A stretch of 64,000 nt of DNA from Rahnella woolbedingensis (GTDB lineage Bacteria; Pseudomonadota; Gammaproteobacteria; Enterobacterales; Enterobacteriaceae): the NCBI RefSeq assembly GCF_003602095.1, contig NZ_RAHH01000001.1, forward strand, positions 186,001 to 250,000, given 5' to 3'. Under the pieces are notes generated by a model. That model had not been told where the DNA came from and searched no databases. It was given only the letters and a program-made list of their open reading frames with translations. Position numbers and translations under genes: made by a program. Shown in pieces: positions 55,209-64,000 of the stretch; the first letter of the stretch is position 1, and each line of letters starts with the position of its first letter.

Positions 55209-55642
55209 GCCTGCTTTCCCGGACGTTTCAACATTTTCTGCATCAGCTGACGGAAATCAGCGGGCGTATTATTCGGATTGTCAGATCCCGGTATCTGTTC
55301 GACCGGCGGCGAGCTCAGGGTATGCAGCGCAGTGATGTTTTGCGCGGTCACACCCAGCACCAGCCAGGTATTATCAACTTCAACAATCACCACTTTTTCG
55401 CTACGTCCCACCTGCACGCTGGCGGTCACTTTCAGCAGTTTGTTATTTTTAGACTGTGGCGCGAAACCGGCGCGCTTAACGACCCAGCCGATAAACAGGA
55501 TCAGCAACAGTATGCCGCCAAGCACGGAACTGACCTGCGTCAGCACCGAACTGGCGGGCAAAGCCTGAGGCGTCGCCTGCGTGGTGGCATGGTTTACCGG
55601 GCCGGAAATGTACGGTGAATCCGTCGCGGTACTCTGGCTCAT
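55205..55642 (-). CDS. fliO: Flagellar assembly protein FliO
   Basis: This 145-residue protein has one membrane segment ([21 protein letters not shown], about residues 41-61) and a cytoplasmic domain with [40 protein letters not shown]. It helps assemble FliP rings and is not part of the final structure. It is a little longer than E. coli FliO (121), with an extra N-terminal Ser/Thr/Pro-rich stretch. The ATG overlaps the fliN stop by one base (TGATG) and the 3-prime end overlaps fliP by 4 bases. Confidence 0.9.
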   Translation of the reverse strand: MSQSTATDSPYISGPVNHATTQATPQALPASSVLTQVSSVLGGILLLILFIGWVVKRAGFAPQSKNNKLLKVTASVQVGRSEKVVIVEVDNTWLVLGVTAQNITALHTLSSPPVEQIPGSDNPNNTPADFRQLMQKMLKRPGKQA

Positions 55643-56058
55643 CAGCGGCTCAGACGACGCATACGTTCGGATGGCGTGATGATGTCAGTGATACGCACGC
55701 CGTATTTATCGGCGACGACAACCACTTCACCCTGCGCAATCAGATATCCGTTGATCAGGATATCCAGCGGCTCACCGGCCAGACCATCGAGTGCCACCAC
55801 AGAACCCTGAGAAAGGCGCAGCAGTTCTTTGATGGTCATTTTGGTACGGCCTAATTCGACGGTCAGTTTCACCGGAATATCGAGGATCATGTCGATGTCC
55901 TGCAAACTTCCCGAACCGTCCTGGGCACCCAGCGCGGCGAAAACACCGTCAGTTGACGCTTTTGCGCCGCCCGCAGACTGTTGTTCGTTAAACGCATCAG
56001 CCCATAAATCGTCAACGTTATCCGATCCGGCGTCAGACGGTTTATTGGTGTCACTCAT
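55642..56058 (-). CDS. fliN: Flagellar motor switch protein FliN
   Basis: This 138-residue C-ring protein has the E. coli-like size. The acidic variable N-terminus MSDTNKPSDAGSDNVDDLWADAF is followed by the conserved SpoA domain DIDMILDIPVKLTVELGRTKMTIKELLRLSQGSVVALDGLAGEPLDILINGYLIAQGEVVVVADKYGVRITDIITPSERMRRLSR. It binds FliM and FliH and dictates rotation switching and export docking. The ATG at 56058 was chosen; it overlaps the fliM end by 8 bases. The frame continues to 56073 inside fliM. Confidence 0.96.
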   Translation of the reverse strand: MSDTNKPSDAGSDNVDDLWADAFNEQQSAGGAKASTDGVFAALGAQDGSGSLQDIDMILDIPVKLTVELGRTKMTIKELLRLSQGSVVALDGLAGEPLDILINGYLIAQGEVVVVADKYGVRITDIITPSERMRRLSR

Positions 56059-57067
56059 GGGGCTGTTCCTCATCTAGAGAATTTAAAATTGGGTTGATCA
56101 AATGTTCAACGCGCAGGGCGTATTGTTCGTTTAAGGTGCCATATTGGCTGGTCAGTACCGGCACGCCATCGACATGGGCAATCAGCCGATCCGGCTTTTC
56201 AATCGGCAAAACATCGCCCGGCTGAAGTTTGAGGATCTGCGACAGGCGCAGCGGGATTTCGACGAAATTCGCCACCAGTTCCAGCTCAGACTGCTGAACC
56301 TGAGTGACCAGATTTTCGCGCCACTGACTTTCTTCGTGACGGGAGTTTTCAACCGGTGGATTGGTCAGCAACTCACGCAAAGGTTCGATCATGCTAAACG
56401 GAATACAGATGTTGAAATCACCGCTCAGTGCACCGATTTCGACATGGAATGGCGTAGTCACCACGATGTCGTTCGGCGAAGAAGTGATGTTGGTGAATTT
56501 AATCTGCAATTCCGCACGGACATATTCCACGCTCAGCTTGTAAACACCGCTCCACGCATCTTCGTAAGCATCCAGTGCCAGCGTGAGCATGCGTTTAATG
56601 ACGCGCTGTTCGGTATGGGTGAACTCGCGCCCTTCGACTTTCGTCGGGAAACGTCCATCGCCGCCGAACAGGTTATCCACTGCGATAAACACCAGGCTTG
56701 GCGCAAACACAAACAGAGCGGTGCCGCGCAAAGGTTTCAGGTGGATCAGGTTGAGGTTGGTCGGTACCGGCAGGTTGCGGGCAAACTCGTGGTAGGGCTG
56801 GATTTTGATTGCCCCTACGGTGATGTCCGGGCTGCGGCGCAACAGGTTAAACAGCCCCATACGGAAATGACGGGCAAAACGCTCGTTAATGATTTCCAGA
56901 GCCTGCAGCCGCTCACGAACAACGCGGCGCTGCGTCGTGGGGTCAAAAGGTTTTACACCGTCATCAGCCGCGGCGGCCTGTGAGGTAGCTGAATTGTCAG
57001 GTGCGCTGTCACTGTCACCATTGAGCAGCGCGTCGATCTCGGCCTGTGAAAGAATGCTGTCGCCCAT
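56051..57067 (-). CDS. fliM: Flagellar motor switch protein FliM
   Basis: This 338-residue C-ring protein binds phospho-CheY through its N-terminal peptide MGDSILSQAEIDALLNGD. It has the middle domain (RFARHFRMGLFNLLRRSPDITVGAIKIQPYHEFARNLPVPTNLN) that contacts FliG, and a C-terminal SpoA domain that contacts FliN. E. coli FliM is 334. It lies between fliL (7-base gap) and fliN (overlap). No anomaly was seen. Confidence 0.96.
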   Translation of the reverse strand: MGDSILSQAEIDALLNGDSDSAPDNSATSQAAAADDGVKPFDPTTQRRVVRERLQALEIINERFARHFRMGLFNLLRRSPDITVGAIKIQPYHEFARNLPVPTNLNLIHLKPLRGTALFVFAPSLVFIAVDNLFGGDGRFPTKVEGREFTHTEQRVIKRMLTLALDAYEDAWSGVYKLSVEYVRAELQIKFTNITSSPNDIVVTTPFHVEIGALSGDFNICIPFSMIEPLRELLTNPPVENSRHEESQWRENLVTQVQQSELELVANFVEIPLRLSQILKLQPGDVLPIEKPDRLIAHVDGVPVLTSQYGTLNEQYALRVEHLINPILNSLDEEQPHE

Positions 57068-57074
57068 AATATGT

Positions 57075-57572
57075 TTATCGCAGTATGAAAGCAGTGAAAA
57101 GCACGTCGTTGATCACCTGAGAGGGCTGACCTTTGACCAGTGGCGCATCCAGAACCTGTTTGATGTCCTGAACCAGCTGTTGTTTACCGGCTTCGCTGAC
57201 CAAATCAGAGGTTTTCTGACGGGACAGCAGTAACAGCAAACGGCTGCGGACTTCAGGCAGATATTCGCTAAGCGTAGCGCGGTTCTTTTCATCCGGCAGA
57301 CGTAAGGTCAGGCCGATATACAGCACGCGATCCGGGTCGTTATCCGGGGTTTGCAGGTTAACGGTGAAGGTATCGAGCGCCAGGAAAATCGGGGCCGCAG
57401 GCGGTTCATTCTTCTTCGCTTGTGCAGCCTGCGCTGCAGTTACGGGCTGTTTATGCAACATCCACCAGGCGTAACCGGCTGCACCACAGGCTCCGATGGC
57501 AATCAGTAACAGCAGAATCATCATTAACGGGCGCTTTTTCTTACGCGACGCCGAGAGAGCAGAGTCAGACAT
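57075..57572 (-). CDS. fliL: Flagellar basal body-associated protein FliL
   Basis: This 165-residue protein has one N-terminal membrane segment ([25 protein letters not shown]) preceded by basic SASRKKKR, and a periplasmic domain with [57 protein letters not shown]. It supports stator function and swarming. E. coli FliL is 154. It is first of fliLMNOPQR; a 185-base gap separates it from fliK and should hold the fliL promoter, though no class-2 box could be identified. Confidence 0.93.
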   Translation of the reverse strand: MSDSALSASRKKKRPLMMILLLLIAIGACGAAGYAWWMLHKQPVTAAQAAQAKKNEPPAAPIFLALDTFTVNLQTPDNDPDRVLYIGLTLRLPDEKNRATLSEYLPEVRSRLLLLLSRQKTSDLVSEAGKQQLVQDIKQVLDAPLVKGQPSQVINDVLFTAFILR

Positions 57573-57757
57573 GGATGAGGCGATTTCCTGTAAGTATGAG
57601 CAGAGTTGCGAGGGAACCGCGAAGCTGCTGAGTCAATTCTGACAATGATTATCCCGCTTATCCTGTTGTTCAATAGTCAGAATAGGCGGGAAAAATAAGG
57701 TCAGCTCTGCCGTTTGAATTAAGACCACGCAGGCAGGGCTGAAACATCAGGTAACGA

Positions 57758-59137
57758 TTATGCGAAGATATCTACGCTATTGTTGCCGCCGAGCCGCTGT
57801 GCGATAGAGACCGGAACCGGCAGGGCGTCGCTGGCAGATGTCGTGCCGCCGCCATTAAATGCCGCCCAGCTGGCTGAATTGCTTTGTTGTGAACCGGATT
57901 GCGAACTCTGCTGCTGTGCCTGTTGCCACTGCGAACTGTCGCTGCCGACGCTGCTCTGACCGAGGCTGATGCCGTTGTCGGCCAGTGCGGTTTTCAGATC
58001 AGGTAACGCGGCTTCAATTGCCGAACGCACACCGCTGTGGCCGGAGACAAAGTGCAGCTGTGCCTGATTGTTCTCAATCTTCATGCTGATCTGGATTGAA
58101 CCTAAATCTTCAGGATGCAGACGAAGTTCCGCGGTTTGTTGTCCCTGACGGTTAAACATCATCACCTGCTGACCGAGCTGCTGCTGCCATTCCGGCGTGC
58201 CGAGCTGCGCGTTGAGCAGCGGGGTGGACGGCGCAGTGACCGCGGTGGTCGTCGTCGGTGTGGTGGAAACCGGTGCAGAAGAAACGGCAACCGCTGCGGT
58301 GTTCAGCTGGTTCAGCGCCTGCGTGCTGTTATCCAGCGCATTATTGTCTGTCTGCTGTAATGCCGCCGCATTGCCGGTGGCGGCGCTCATCGACGCCAGC
58401 GCACTGCTGAAATCTGGCGTGTTGGTGGTCGCGGCTTTACTGGCGGCATGTTGCGATGCCCCAGCCGTCGTATTCGCGGCAGTGGCAGCTTTCGGATCGG
58501 TATCGGTCACCGCAGTTTTGCCGTCACCGGTCAGCAAAGAAGAAGCCGTCAGTCCGGATAGCAGCGAGCTTTTTTTATCGGCACTCGTGGCGTCATCGCT
58601 GGTGGTTTGCGTTGCCACGGCGCTGGCGGCTTGCACCGGTTGTGCCGATTGCTGCGCGGCTAACTGGGCGAACAGTGCCTGCAGTGGCAACGTGTTGGCA
58701 TCGTCTTTCTGGCTGTCTTTATCTTTGTCGCTCAGCCCGGCGTTTTTTATTGCCGACGCATCACTGCCTTTCAGGCTGCCGTTCGGCAATACCTGAATGG
58801 CGGCGATCATTTTGCTCAGGTCACTTTCATCAAGCATCAGACTGCCGTCGTTTTCGCCGGTGGTCACCGCCTGAGTCAGTGTGGCCTTATCTACCGTTTC
58901 GCCTTTGGCCGAAATCTGCTGGCCGAGTTTGGCTAACGTGCTGGTCAGTTTAGGATCGAGTTTCGAGCCGAGCTGGGCTTCCAGCTGGCTGGCAAAATCG
59001 GCCGGAGATGTGGCCGTGGAATCGCTGATCACCGAACTGTCAGCAGTTGAAGCGGTTGCCGATGAGGCACTGCCGGACGCCGCGCTCGCGGTGGTCTTTG
59101 CCGTGGTCACAGCGGCAGGCAAAATATTCAGATTCAT
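57758..59137 (-). CDS. fliK: Flagellar hook-length control protein FliK
   Basis: This 459-residue secreted ruler protein sets hook length and switches export specificity. Most of it is low complexity, rich in Ala, Ser, Thr and Gln, as usual. The conserved C-terminal switch domain is clear: GTPEWQQQLGQQVMMFNRQGQQTAELRLHPEDLGSIQISMKIENNQAQLHFVSGHSGVRSAIEAALPDLKTALADNGISLGQSSV (about residues 305-390). It is longer than E. coli FliK (375) through the variable part. Its start overlaps the fliJ stop by 4 bases. Confidence 0.92.
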   Translation of the reverse strand: MNLNILPAAVTTAKTTASAASGSASSATASTADSSVISDSTATSPADFASQLEAQLGSKLDPKLTSTLAKLGQQISAKGETVDKATLTQAVTTGENDGSLMLDESDLSKMIAAIQVLPNGSLKGSDASAIKNAGLSDKDKDSQKDDANTLPLQALFAQLAAQQSAQPVQAASAVATQTTSDDATSADKKSSLLSGLTASSLLTGDGKTAVTDTDPKAATAANTTAGASQHAASKAATTNTPDFSSALASMSAATGNAAALQQTDNNALDNSTQALNQLNTAAVAVSSAPVSTTPTTTTAVTAPSTPLLNAQLGTPEWQQQLGQQVMMFNRQGQQTAELRLHPEDLGSIQISMKIENNQAQLHFVSGHSGVRSAIEAALPDLKTALADNGISLGQSSVGSDSSQWQQAQQQSSQSGSQQSNSASWAAFNGGGTTSASDALPVPVSIAQRLGGNNSVDIFA

Positions 59138-59580
59138 GGTTGTTTCTTCCTGTGTGCGCTGCGCTGGGCGAACTCATCGTTCTGTTTTTGGTCGAGCTTG
59201 TTTTCCAGAGAACGCTGCTGTTCGCTGGCGCGGGATTGCAACGTCTGGTAAGCATTGAGCCGTTGCTGCTTGTCCTGCCACTGGTTTACGGCGGCATTAA
59301 GCCGCTGATCCCACTGTTCTAATTGTTTGCGGTGCTGGTCAATCGCCACTTCCAGCGTGCCGATAAACTGCTGGTAGTTCTGCCAGGTATTTGCTGCAAT
59401 CCCGCCGCTCATGGTGGTATTGAGCTTTTCACGGTACTCACGCTGATAGTTGAGCAGCATGGTGAGCTGTTCTTCAGCCTGAAGATGTGACTGCCTGATT
59501 TTCCCCAGATGACTGGTGGCCTGATCCAGCGCTTTTTGCGCCAGAGAACAAAGGGTGATCAATGGTGATGCGTTTTCCAT
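59134..59580 (-). CDS. fliJ: Flagellar export chaperone-cycling protein FliJ
   Basis: This 148-residue, almost wholly helical, charged coiled-coil protein has LITLCSLAQKALDQATSHLGKIRQSHLQAEEQLTMLLNYQREYREKL and a long Gln/Arg/Glu-rich C-terminal helix. It is the stalk-like partner of the FliI hexamer and couples to FlhA. The length matches E. coli FliJ (147). It lies between fliI (26-base gap) and fliK (4-base overlap), its normal place. Confidence 0.92.
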   Translation of the reverse strand: MENASPLITLCSLAQKALDQATSHLGKIRQSHLQAEEQLTMLLNYQREYREKLNTTMSGGIAANTWQNYQQFIGTLEVAIDQHRKQLEQWDQRLNAAVNQWQDKQQRLNAYQTLQSRASEQQRSLENKLDQKQNDEFAQRSAHRKKQP

Positions 59581-59606
59581 CTGATTTACCTTTATCGGTT
59601 AAAAAA

Positions 59607-60971
59607 TTAGCCCGGGAACAACATATTCAGTTCCAGACAAGCGTCTTCGTAAGTACTGCGTTCCATGATGTCCTGCTGGAGGAAGTTCTCCATTTGCGGA
59701 TACAGCTTGATGGCGCGATCGAGCATCGGATCGCTGCCTGCGGCATAAGCGCCGACACTGACCAAATCACGGTTGCGCTGGTAGCTGGACAACAGTTGTT
59801 TGAAATTACGCACGCGCCCGTACTGGGCGTCATCAATCAACGACGTCATCGCACGGCTGATCGAGGCTTCGATATCAATCGCCGGATAATGGCCGGATTC
59901 CGCCAGACGACGTGATAACACCACGTGGCCGTCGAGAATGGCGCGGGCGGAGTCGGCAATCGGATCCTGCTGGTCATCGCCTTCGGTCAGCACGGTATAA
60001 AACGCGGTGATCGAACCGCCGCCGCTGATGCCGTTACCGGCGCGTTCAACCAGCGCAGGCAGTTTGGCAAATACGGAAGGCGGATAGCCTTTGGTGGCCG
60101 GAGGTTCACCGATAGCCAGTGCGATTTCACGTTGCGCCATCGCATAACGGGTCAGGGAATCCATGATCAGCAACACATGCTGACCGCGGTCACGGAAATC
60201 TTCAGCAATACGCGTGGCGTAAGCCGCGCCCTGCATACGCAGAAGTGGCGAAACGTCAGCCGGTGCGGCGATCACCACCGAACGGGCGCGACCTTCGTCA
60301 CCTAAAATGTTCTCGATAAAATCTTTGACTTCACGGCCACGTTCACCGATCAGCCCGACTACGATCACGTCGGCTTTGGTGTAACGCGCCATCATGCCGA
60401 GCAGAACGGATTTCCCGACACCGGATCCGGCGAACAGCCCCATACGCTGGCCGCGACCGACGGTGAGCAGGGCGTTAATGGCGCGAACGCCAACATCCAG
60501 CACATCGGTGATCGGCGTACGTTGCAGCGGGTTAAACGGTGGCGTAATCAGCGCGGCGCGATAACCGGTGTCCGGCGGCGGTAAACCGTCGAGCGGTTTG
60601 GCGCTGCCGTCCAGCACACGGCCAAGCAGTTGCGTGCCCAGCGGCAGTTGTTTTCCCGCGCTCTGACCATCGGCGGCAATACGGGCGTAAACCCGCGCAC
60701 CCGGCAAAATCCCTTCCACTTCTTCCAGTGGCATCAGGAACAGGCTCTGACCGTTAAAACCGACCACTTCACTTTCGACTTCCTGCACGGTCGGCCCGTC
60801 GTGGCGCTCAATCAGGCAGGTTGCGCCCAGCGGTAACTGCAGGCCGGTGGCTTCCAGTACCAGGCCGGTTGCCCGTGTCAGGCGGCCATAGCGGCGAACC
60901 GACGGCGTGCGGGCCATGCGTTTTTCCGCGTCATCCAGCGTTTTTAGCAGACGGCTCAGGCGGGCGGTCAT
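59607..60971 (-). CDS. fliI: Flagellum-specific ATPase FliI
   Basis: This 454-residue F1-like ATPase of the flagellar export apparatus has Walker A AGSGVGKS (181-188), Walker [22 protein letters not shown], and the strongly conserved [28 protein letters not shown] and [25 protein letters not shown]. The start [14 protein letters not shown] at 60971 matches E. coli FliI and overlaps the fliH stop by one base (TGATG). The frame stays open to 61001 within fliH. Confidence 0.96.
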   Translation of the reverse strand: MTARLSRLLKTLDDAEKRMARTPSVRRYGRLTRATGLVLEATGLQLPLGATCLIERHDGPTVQEVESEVVGFNGQSLFLMPLEEVEGILPGARVYARIAADGQSAGKQLPLGTQLLGRVLDGSAKPLDGLPPPDTGYRAALITPPFNPLQRTPITDVLDVGVRAINALLTVGRGQRMGLFAGSGVGKSVLLGMMARYTKADVIVVGLIGERGREVKDFIENILGDEGRARSVVIAAPADVSPLLRMQGAAYATRIAEDFRDRGQHVLLIMDSLTRYAMAQREIALAIGEPPATKGYPPSVFAKLPALVERAGNGISGGGSITAFYTVLTEGDDQQDPIADSARAILDGHVVLSRRLAESGHYPAIDIEASISRAMTSLIDDAQYGRVRNFKQLLSSYQRNRDLVSVGAYAAGSDPMLDRAIKLYPQMENFLQQDIMERSTYEDACLELNMLFPG

Positions 60972-61741
60972 CAGAGATCTCCCGGTGCCGCAAGACGGCA
61001 AAGTTCATGCCAGCGGGTCGCCAGCGACGCATCCATATCGCCATCTTCCGCGCTGACTTTACAGCCACCGCTGTGGATCTGGCTGTCGGCCAGCAAACGC
61101 CAGCCGTTCATGCTCAGGCTTGCGCCAAGCTGTTGCTCGACGCGCTCGAAATCGACCGGGTTTACGCGAAGCTGCGGTTTCCCTTTAAACATCGGTTCCT
61201 GCTGGATCAGCTGTTGAATCTGATTGAGCAGGGCAGAGCCGTCACAAATCGGTGCCTGACCGATGATTTGTTTCGCGGCGGTCAGCGCCATTTGCATCAG
61301 ACGCGAGGCGATCACGCTGTCCAGGGCATCCAGCGTTTGCTGGAAATCCGACACCATATGCTGCCAGTGCTCGGTCAGCACGGCCTGCTGCTGCTGGCCT
61401 TCCTGTAAACCCTGCTGCTGTCCGGCTTCCTGACCCTGCTGAAAACCGGCGGCGTAGCCCTGTTTCTGCCCGGCTTCCAGACCCTGCTGGAAGCCCTGCT
61501 GTTCTGCGCGACGTTGCAGATTCAGCAATTCGTTCTGATCAACCTGAACCTTCGGCTGTCCGTCGTCCGGAACCTCTTCGCTGTCAGCCAGCAAAGGTTC
61601 GTCGGGTTTACTGAAGACCGGTACGGCCAGGTCGCCCGGTCGCCACGGCTGCCACGGCAATGCATTAATACGTTCGGCATTGCGCTCTTCAGCGGTTTTC
61701 TTTTCCGGCGCAGGTTTGTCGGACATCGGGTTATCAGACAT
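60971..61741 (-). CDS. fliH: Flagellar assembly protein FliH
   Basis: This 256-residue cytoplasmic protein is the FliI regulator and stator. An N-terminal Trp motif ([11 protein letters not shown]) contacts the switch, a glycine/glutamine helix follows ([37 protein letters not shown], with GxxxG repeats), and the C-terminal domain is [33 protein letters not shown] to [17 protein letters not shown]. coli FliH is 228; the extra length is in the N-terminal part. The start at 61741 has GAGG upstream and overlaps fliG by 8 bases; an ATG at 61726 is an alternative. Confidence 0.93.
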   Translation of the reverse strand: MSDNPMSDKPAPEKKTAEERNAERINALPWQPWRPGDLAVPVFSKPDEPLLADSEEVPDDGQPKVQVDQNELLNLQRRAEQQGFQQGLEAGQKQGYAAGFQQGQEAGQQQGLQEGQQQQAVLTEHWQHMVSDFQQTLDALDSVIASRLMQMALTAAKQIIGQAPICDGSALLNQIQQLIQQEPMFKGKPQLRVNPVDFERVEQQLGASLSMNGWRLLADSQIHSGGCKVSAEDGDMDASLATRWHELCRLAAPGDL

Positions 61742-62726
61742 AGGAATCCTCGCCGCCGCCAACCATCATTTCGCCGGACTCTGCCAGGCGGCGAACCGTC
61801 TGCAGAATGGCTTTCTGTTCGTTTTCGACCAGAGACATGCGCATCGGCCCGCGGTTCGCCAGGTCGTCGCGCAGGATATCGGCCGCACGCTGGGACATGT
61901 TGCGCAGGAACTTGTCGCGCAGTGGCTGTTCGGCCCCTTTCAGTGCCACCAGTAACGATTCGCCTTCGACTTCCTGCAACAGGCGCTGGATACTGCGGTC
62001 GTCCACATCCACCAGGTTTTCGAACAGGAACATCTCGTCGATAATCTTCTGTGCCAGTTCGCCGTCGTAACCACGCACCGCTTCGATAACCGCTTCTTCC
62101 TGCTGCGTTTTCATCAGGTTGATGATTTCTGCCGCAGTACGAATACCCCCCATCTTCGAACGTTTGAGATTCTGGCCGTCGAGCAGGTTGTTCAGCACTT
62201 CGGTCAGTTCCGCCAGCGCCGCCGGCTGGACACCGCCGAAAGTGGCGATACGCAGCATGACGTCGTTGCGCAGACGTTCGTCGAACAGCGCCAGAATATC
62301 CGCCGCCTGACCCCGTTTGAGGTGGACCAGGATGGTGGCGATAATCTGCGGATGTTCGTCGCGGATAAGATCGGCCGCCATCAGCGGTTCCATGAAGTTC
62401 AGTGTCTCCATGCCGCTGGTGGTTTCGCGCGATTCCAGAATGTCTTCCAGCAGGCTCGATGCGCGTTCTTCACCGAGCGCTTTGGTCAGAACCGCACGCA
62501 GGTATTCACTGGTGTTCACACTCAGCGCCGCGTACTGCTCGGATTCGTCTTCAAACTCGTTAAGGACTTCCGCCAGTTGCTTGTTTGAGATCTGATGGAT
62601 GTTGGCCATCGCGCCACTGATTTGCTGCACTTCGCGAGGGGAGAGGTGTTTGAACACCTCCACCGCGCGGTCTTCGCCCAGCGTTATCATCAAAATGGCG
62701 CTTTTTTCCGTTCCGGTCATAGTCAT
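61734..62726 (-). CDS. fliG: Flagellar motor switch protein FliG
   Basis: This 330-residue rotor protein generates torque against the stator. It follows E. coli FliG (331): N-terminal [36 protein letters not shown] domains with [39 protein letters not shown], the torque helix [24 protein letters not shown] with the key charged residues, and C-terminal [15 protein letters not shown]. The ATG at 62726 overlaps the fliF stop (ATGA); an ATG at 62720 is also possible. Confidence 0.96.
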   Translation of the reverse strand: MTMTGTEKSAILMITLGEDRAVEVFKHLSPREVQQISGAMANIHQISNKQLAEVLNEFEDESEQYAALSVNTSEYLRAVLTKALGEERASSLLEDILESRETTSGMETLNFMEPLMAADLIRDEHPQIIATILVHLKRGQAADILALFDERLRNDVMLRIATFGGVQPAALAELTEVLNNLLDGQNLKRSKMGGIRTAAEIINLMKTQQEEAVIEAVRGYDGELAQKIIDEMFLFENLVDVDDRSIQRLLQEVEGESLLVALKGAEQPLRDKFLRNMSQRAADILRDDLANRGPMRMSLVENEQKAILQTVRRLAESGEMMVGGGEDSYV

Positions 62727-64000
62727 GGTTGTTCGGTACTCATCCATTGGCGGATAACCAGGGCGACGATACGAGGATCCTTATCGGCCAGCTCCTGAAC
62801 ACGTTGAGTCTGCACTTCGACGCTGACGCGCTGCTGTGAACGTTTACGTTTCTCCAGCTCGTCGTTGCTGAGTTTGACCGGTTTGCTCCCTTCAGGCTGT
62901 GGCATGGAAGCTGCCAGCGCTGCGGCGGCAGCGGCATCTTTCTCTGCCTGCTGTTTGCGCAGCATCGGACGAACCATCTTGCGCCACAGCAGCCAGGCAA
63001 CAATCAGCACCAGCAACCAGCGACCGGCGTTGAGCATCTGATCGAAGAACGACTGTTGTTTCCAGAACGGCAGTTCGCCGGTGTCGTCTGCCGCTTCGTT
63101 GAACGGTGTGTTCACCACGTTCAGCGTATCGCCGCGTTCCTGCGAGAAGCCCATCGCTTCACGCACCAGATCATCAATTTTCTTCAGCTGATCGTCATTC
63201 AGTGGCTTGGCTTTACCGTCCGCGCCGACCTGATAGTTGACGACAACAGCAGCAGACAGGCGCTGAACGGCACCGGCACTGTGCTGGGTGTGAGTGATTG
63301 TGCGATCCACTTCGTAGTTAGTAGTTTCATCACGACGGCGGTTAGACGGGCCTGATGAACTGGTATTGCTGGCGGTGTTCTGCGCGTTGTTACCGGCCTG
63401 ATTCTGTGCGCCGTTGGCATTGTTTGCAGCAGGTGGATTGGTCACCGGCGCGGTTGCAGCCGGTGCTGGCTGGTTGCTCAGCGCGCCCGGCACGCCACCG
63501 ACGGCAGAGGCGCCAATCTGATCACTGGTGCTTAACTGACGTGAACGCACCGCGGCTTTATCCGCAGAACCGTTCGGCTGGTAATTCTCATCGGTTTGTT
63601 CGCGGCTGGCGTAATCAATCTGCGCGGTAATTTGCGCGTGAACGTTACCGTTGCCGACCACCGGTTGCAGAATGGATTCGATACGACGTTGCAGACGGCC
63701 TTCCACTTCGTTGGCGTATTTCAGCTGGGAAGCGTTAAGGTCGCGGCCATTGTTATCGGACTGCGTCAGCAGGTGACCGCTCTGGTCAACCACGGTGACG
63801 TTTGCCGGTGGCAATCCTGAAACGCTGCTCGATACCATATATACAATGGCGTTGATCTGGCCGTCATCCAGCGCGCGACCCGGTTGCAGATTCAGGGTGA
63901 CGGAAGCGGAGGGATTTTTTTGTTCACGGACAAACAGGGAAGGCTTAGGAATGGCTAAATGCACACGGGCGCTGGACACCGGACCGAGTGTTTCGATAGT
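62723..64000 (-). CDS. fliF: Flagellar MS-ring protein FliF, cut by window end
   Basis: About 425 C-terminal residues are visible. The frame runs off the window with [27 protein letters not shown]. The ring-building part shows [45 protein letters not shown] Pro/Asn/Ala-rich variable loop follows, then the second membrane segment [16 protein letters not shown] and the FliG-binding tail [20 protein letters not shown]. It forms the inner-membrane MS-ring on which the rotor assembles. The gene overlaps fliG by 4 bases and is the first visible gene of fliFGHIJK. Confidence 0.96.
   Translation of the reverse strand, partial: TIETLGPVSSARVHLAIPKPSLFVREQKNPSASVTLNLQPGRALDDGQINAIVYMVSSSVSGLPPANVTVVDQSGHLLTQSDNNGRDLNASQLKYANEVEGRLQRRIESILQPVVGNGNVHAQITAQIDYASREQTDENYQPNGSADKAAVRSRQLSTSDQIGASAVGGVPGALSNQPAPAATAPVTNPPAANNANGAQNQAGNNAQNTASNTSSSGPSNRRRDETTNYEVDRTITHTQHSAGAVQRLSAAVVVNYQVGADGKAKPLNDDQLKKIDDLVREAMGFSQERGDTLNVVNTPFNEAADDTGELPFWKQQSFFDQMLNAGRWLLVLIVAWLLWRKMVRPMLRKQQAEKDAAAAAALAASMPQPEGSKPVKLSNDELEKRKRSQQRVSVEVQTQRVQELADKDPRIVALVIRQWMSTEQP

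Noticed and set aside
56144..56983. Plus-strand frame of about 279 codons opposite fliM
   Set aside because: Shadow of fliM; the sense strand encodes a clear full-length switch protein.
1..64000. CRISPR arrays, tRNA or rRNA genes, integrases and transposases
   Set aside because: None found: no regularly spaced repeats, no tRNA-like clover-leaf end sequences, and no matching protein families.

Overview
The window is a chromosomal stretch of an enterobacterium (order Enterobacterales). A Yersiniaceae member close to Rahnella, Ewingella or Serratia fits best, but the genus is an inference from protein resemblance only. Support for the order comes from E. coli-like gene neighbourhoods (fsaA; yliI-gstB; dacC-ybjG; ybjL-ybjM-grxA-nfsA-rimK-ybjN-potFGHI-ybjO-rlmC), an ERIC element, and a RybB small RNA with a sigma-E promoter in its usual place beside ybjL. 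No rRNA, tRNA, CRISPR array, transposase or prophage gene was seen.

Layout. Positions 1-1325 hold a truncated glycyl-radical-enzyme activase and divergent fsaA, with a perfect FNR-type box between them. Positions 1490-25400 are a carbohydrate block placed between the core genes fsaA and yliI: kdgT with a KdgR-like operator; a complete AI-2 system (lsrK and lsrR divergent from lsrACDBFG); a complete D-xylose system (xylBA divergent from xylFGH, then xylR); the xyloside genes yicI and yicJ; and an orphan periplasmic sugar-binding protein. Positions 25690-32630 hold yliI, gstB, a LysR-controlled peptidase plus transporter unit, an HAD-type protein with altered catalytic residues, and a GlpM-family membrane protein. 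Positions 32900-50870 follow the E. coli backbone from dacC to rlmC, with a methyltransferase/GNAT/hypothetical group, an OmpC-type porin and a VOC protein between ybjG and ybjL. Positions 51000-53320 hold a possible small transcript ending in a strong terminator, an OprD-like porin and an exported histidine phosphatase. Positions 53330-64000 hold fliR back to fliF on the minus strand, cut at the window end.

How the genes work together. The Lsr proteins import, phosphorylate and break down AI-2, with LsrR relieved by phospho-AI-2. YicJ and YicI would import alpha-xylosides and release xylose; XylFGH imports free xylose; XylA and XylB convert it to xylulose-5-phosphate; XylR senses xylose. FsaA can feed the same sugar-phosphate pool. 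PotFGHI is a complete putrescine importer. The fli genes encode the MS-ring, switch, export apparatus and hook-length control of the flagellum.

Most of the window is familiar enterobacterial biology. The less ordinary items are the RybB locus and a RybB-complementary stretch at the start of the OprD-like porin, an unassigned short transcript candidate upstream of that porin, the porin plus exported-phosphatase pair, the HAD protein with replaced catalytic residues, the orphan binding protein with a duplicated start region, and several repeat and hairpin elements inside operons.
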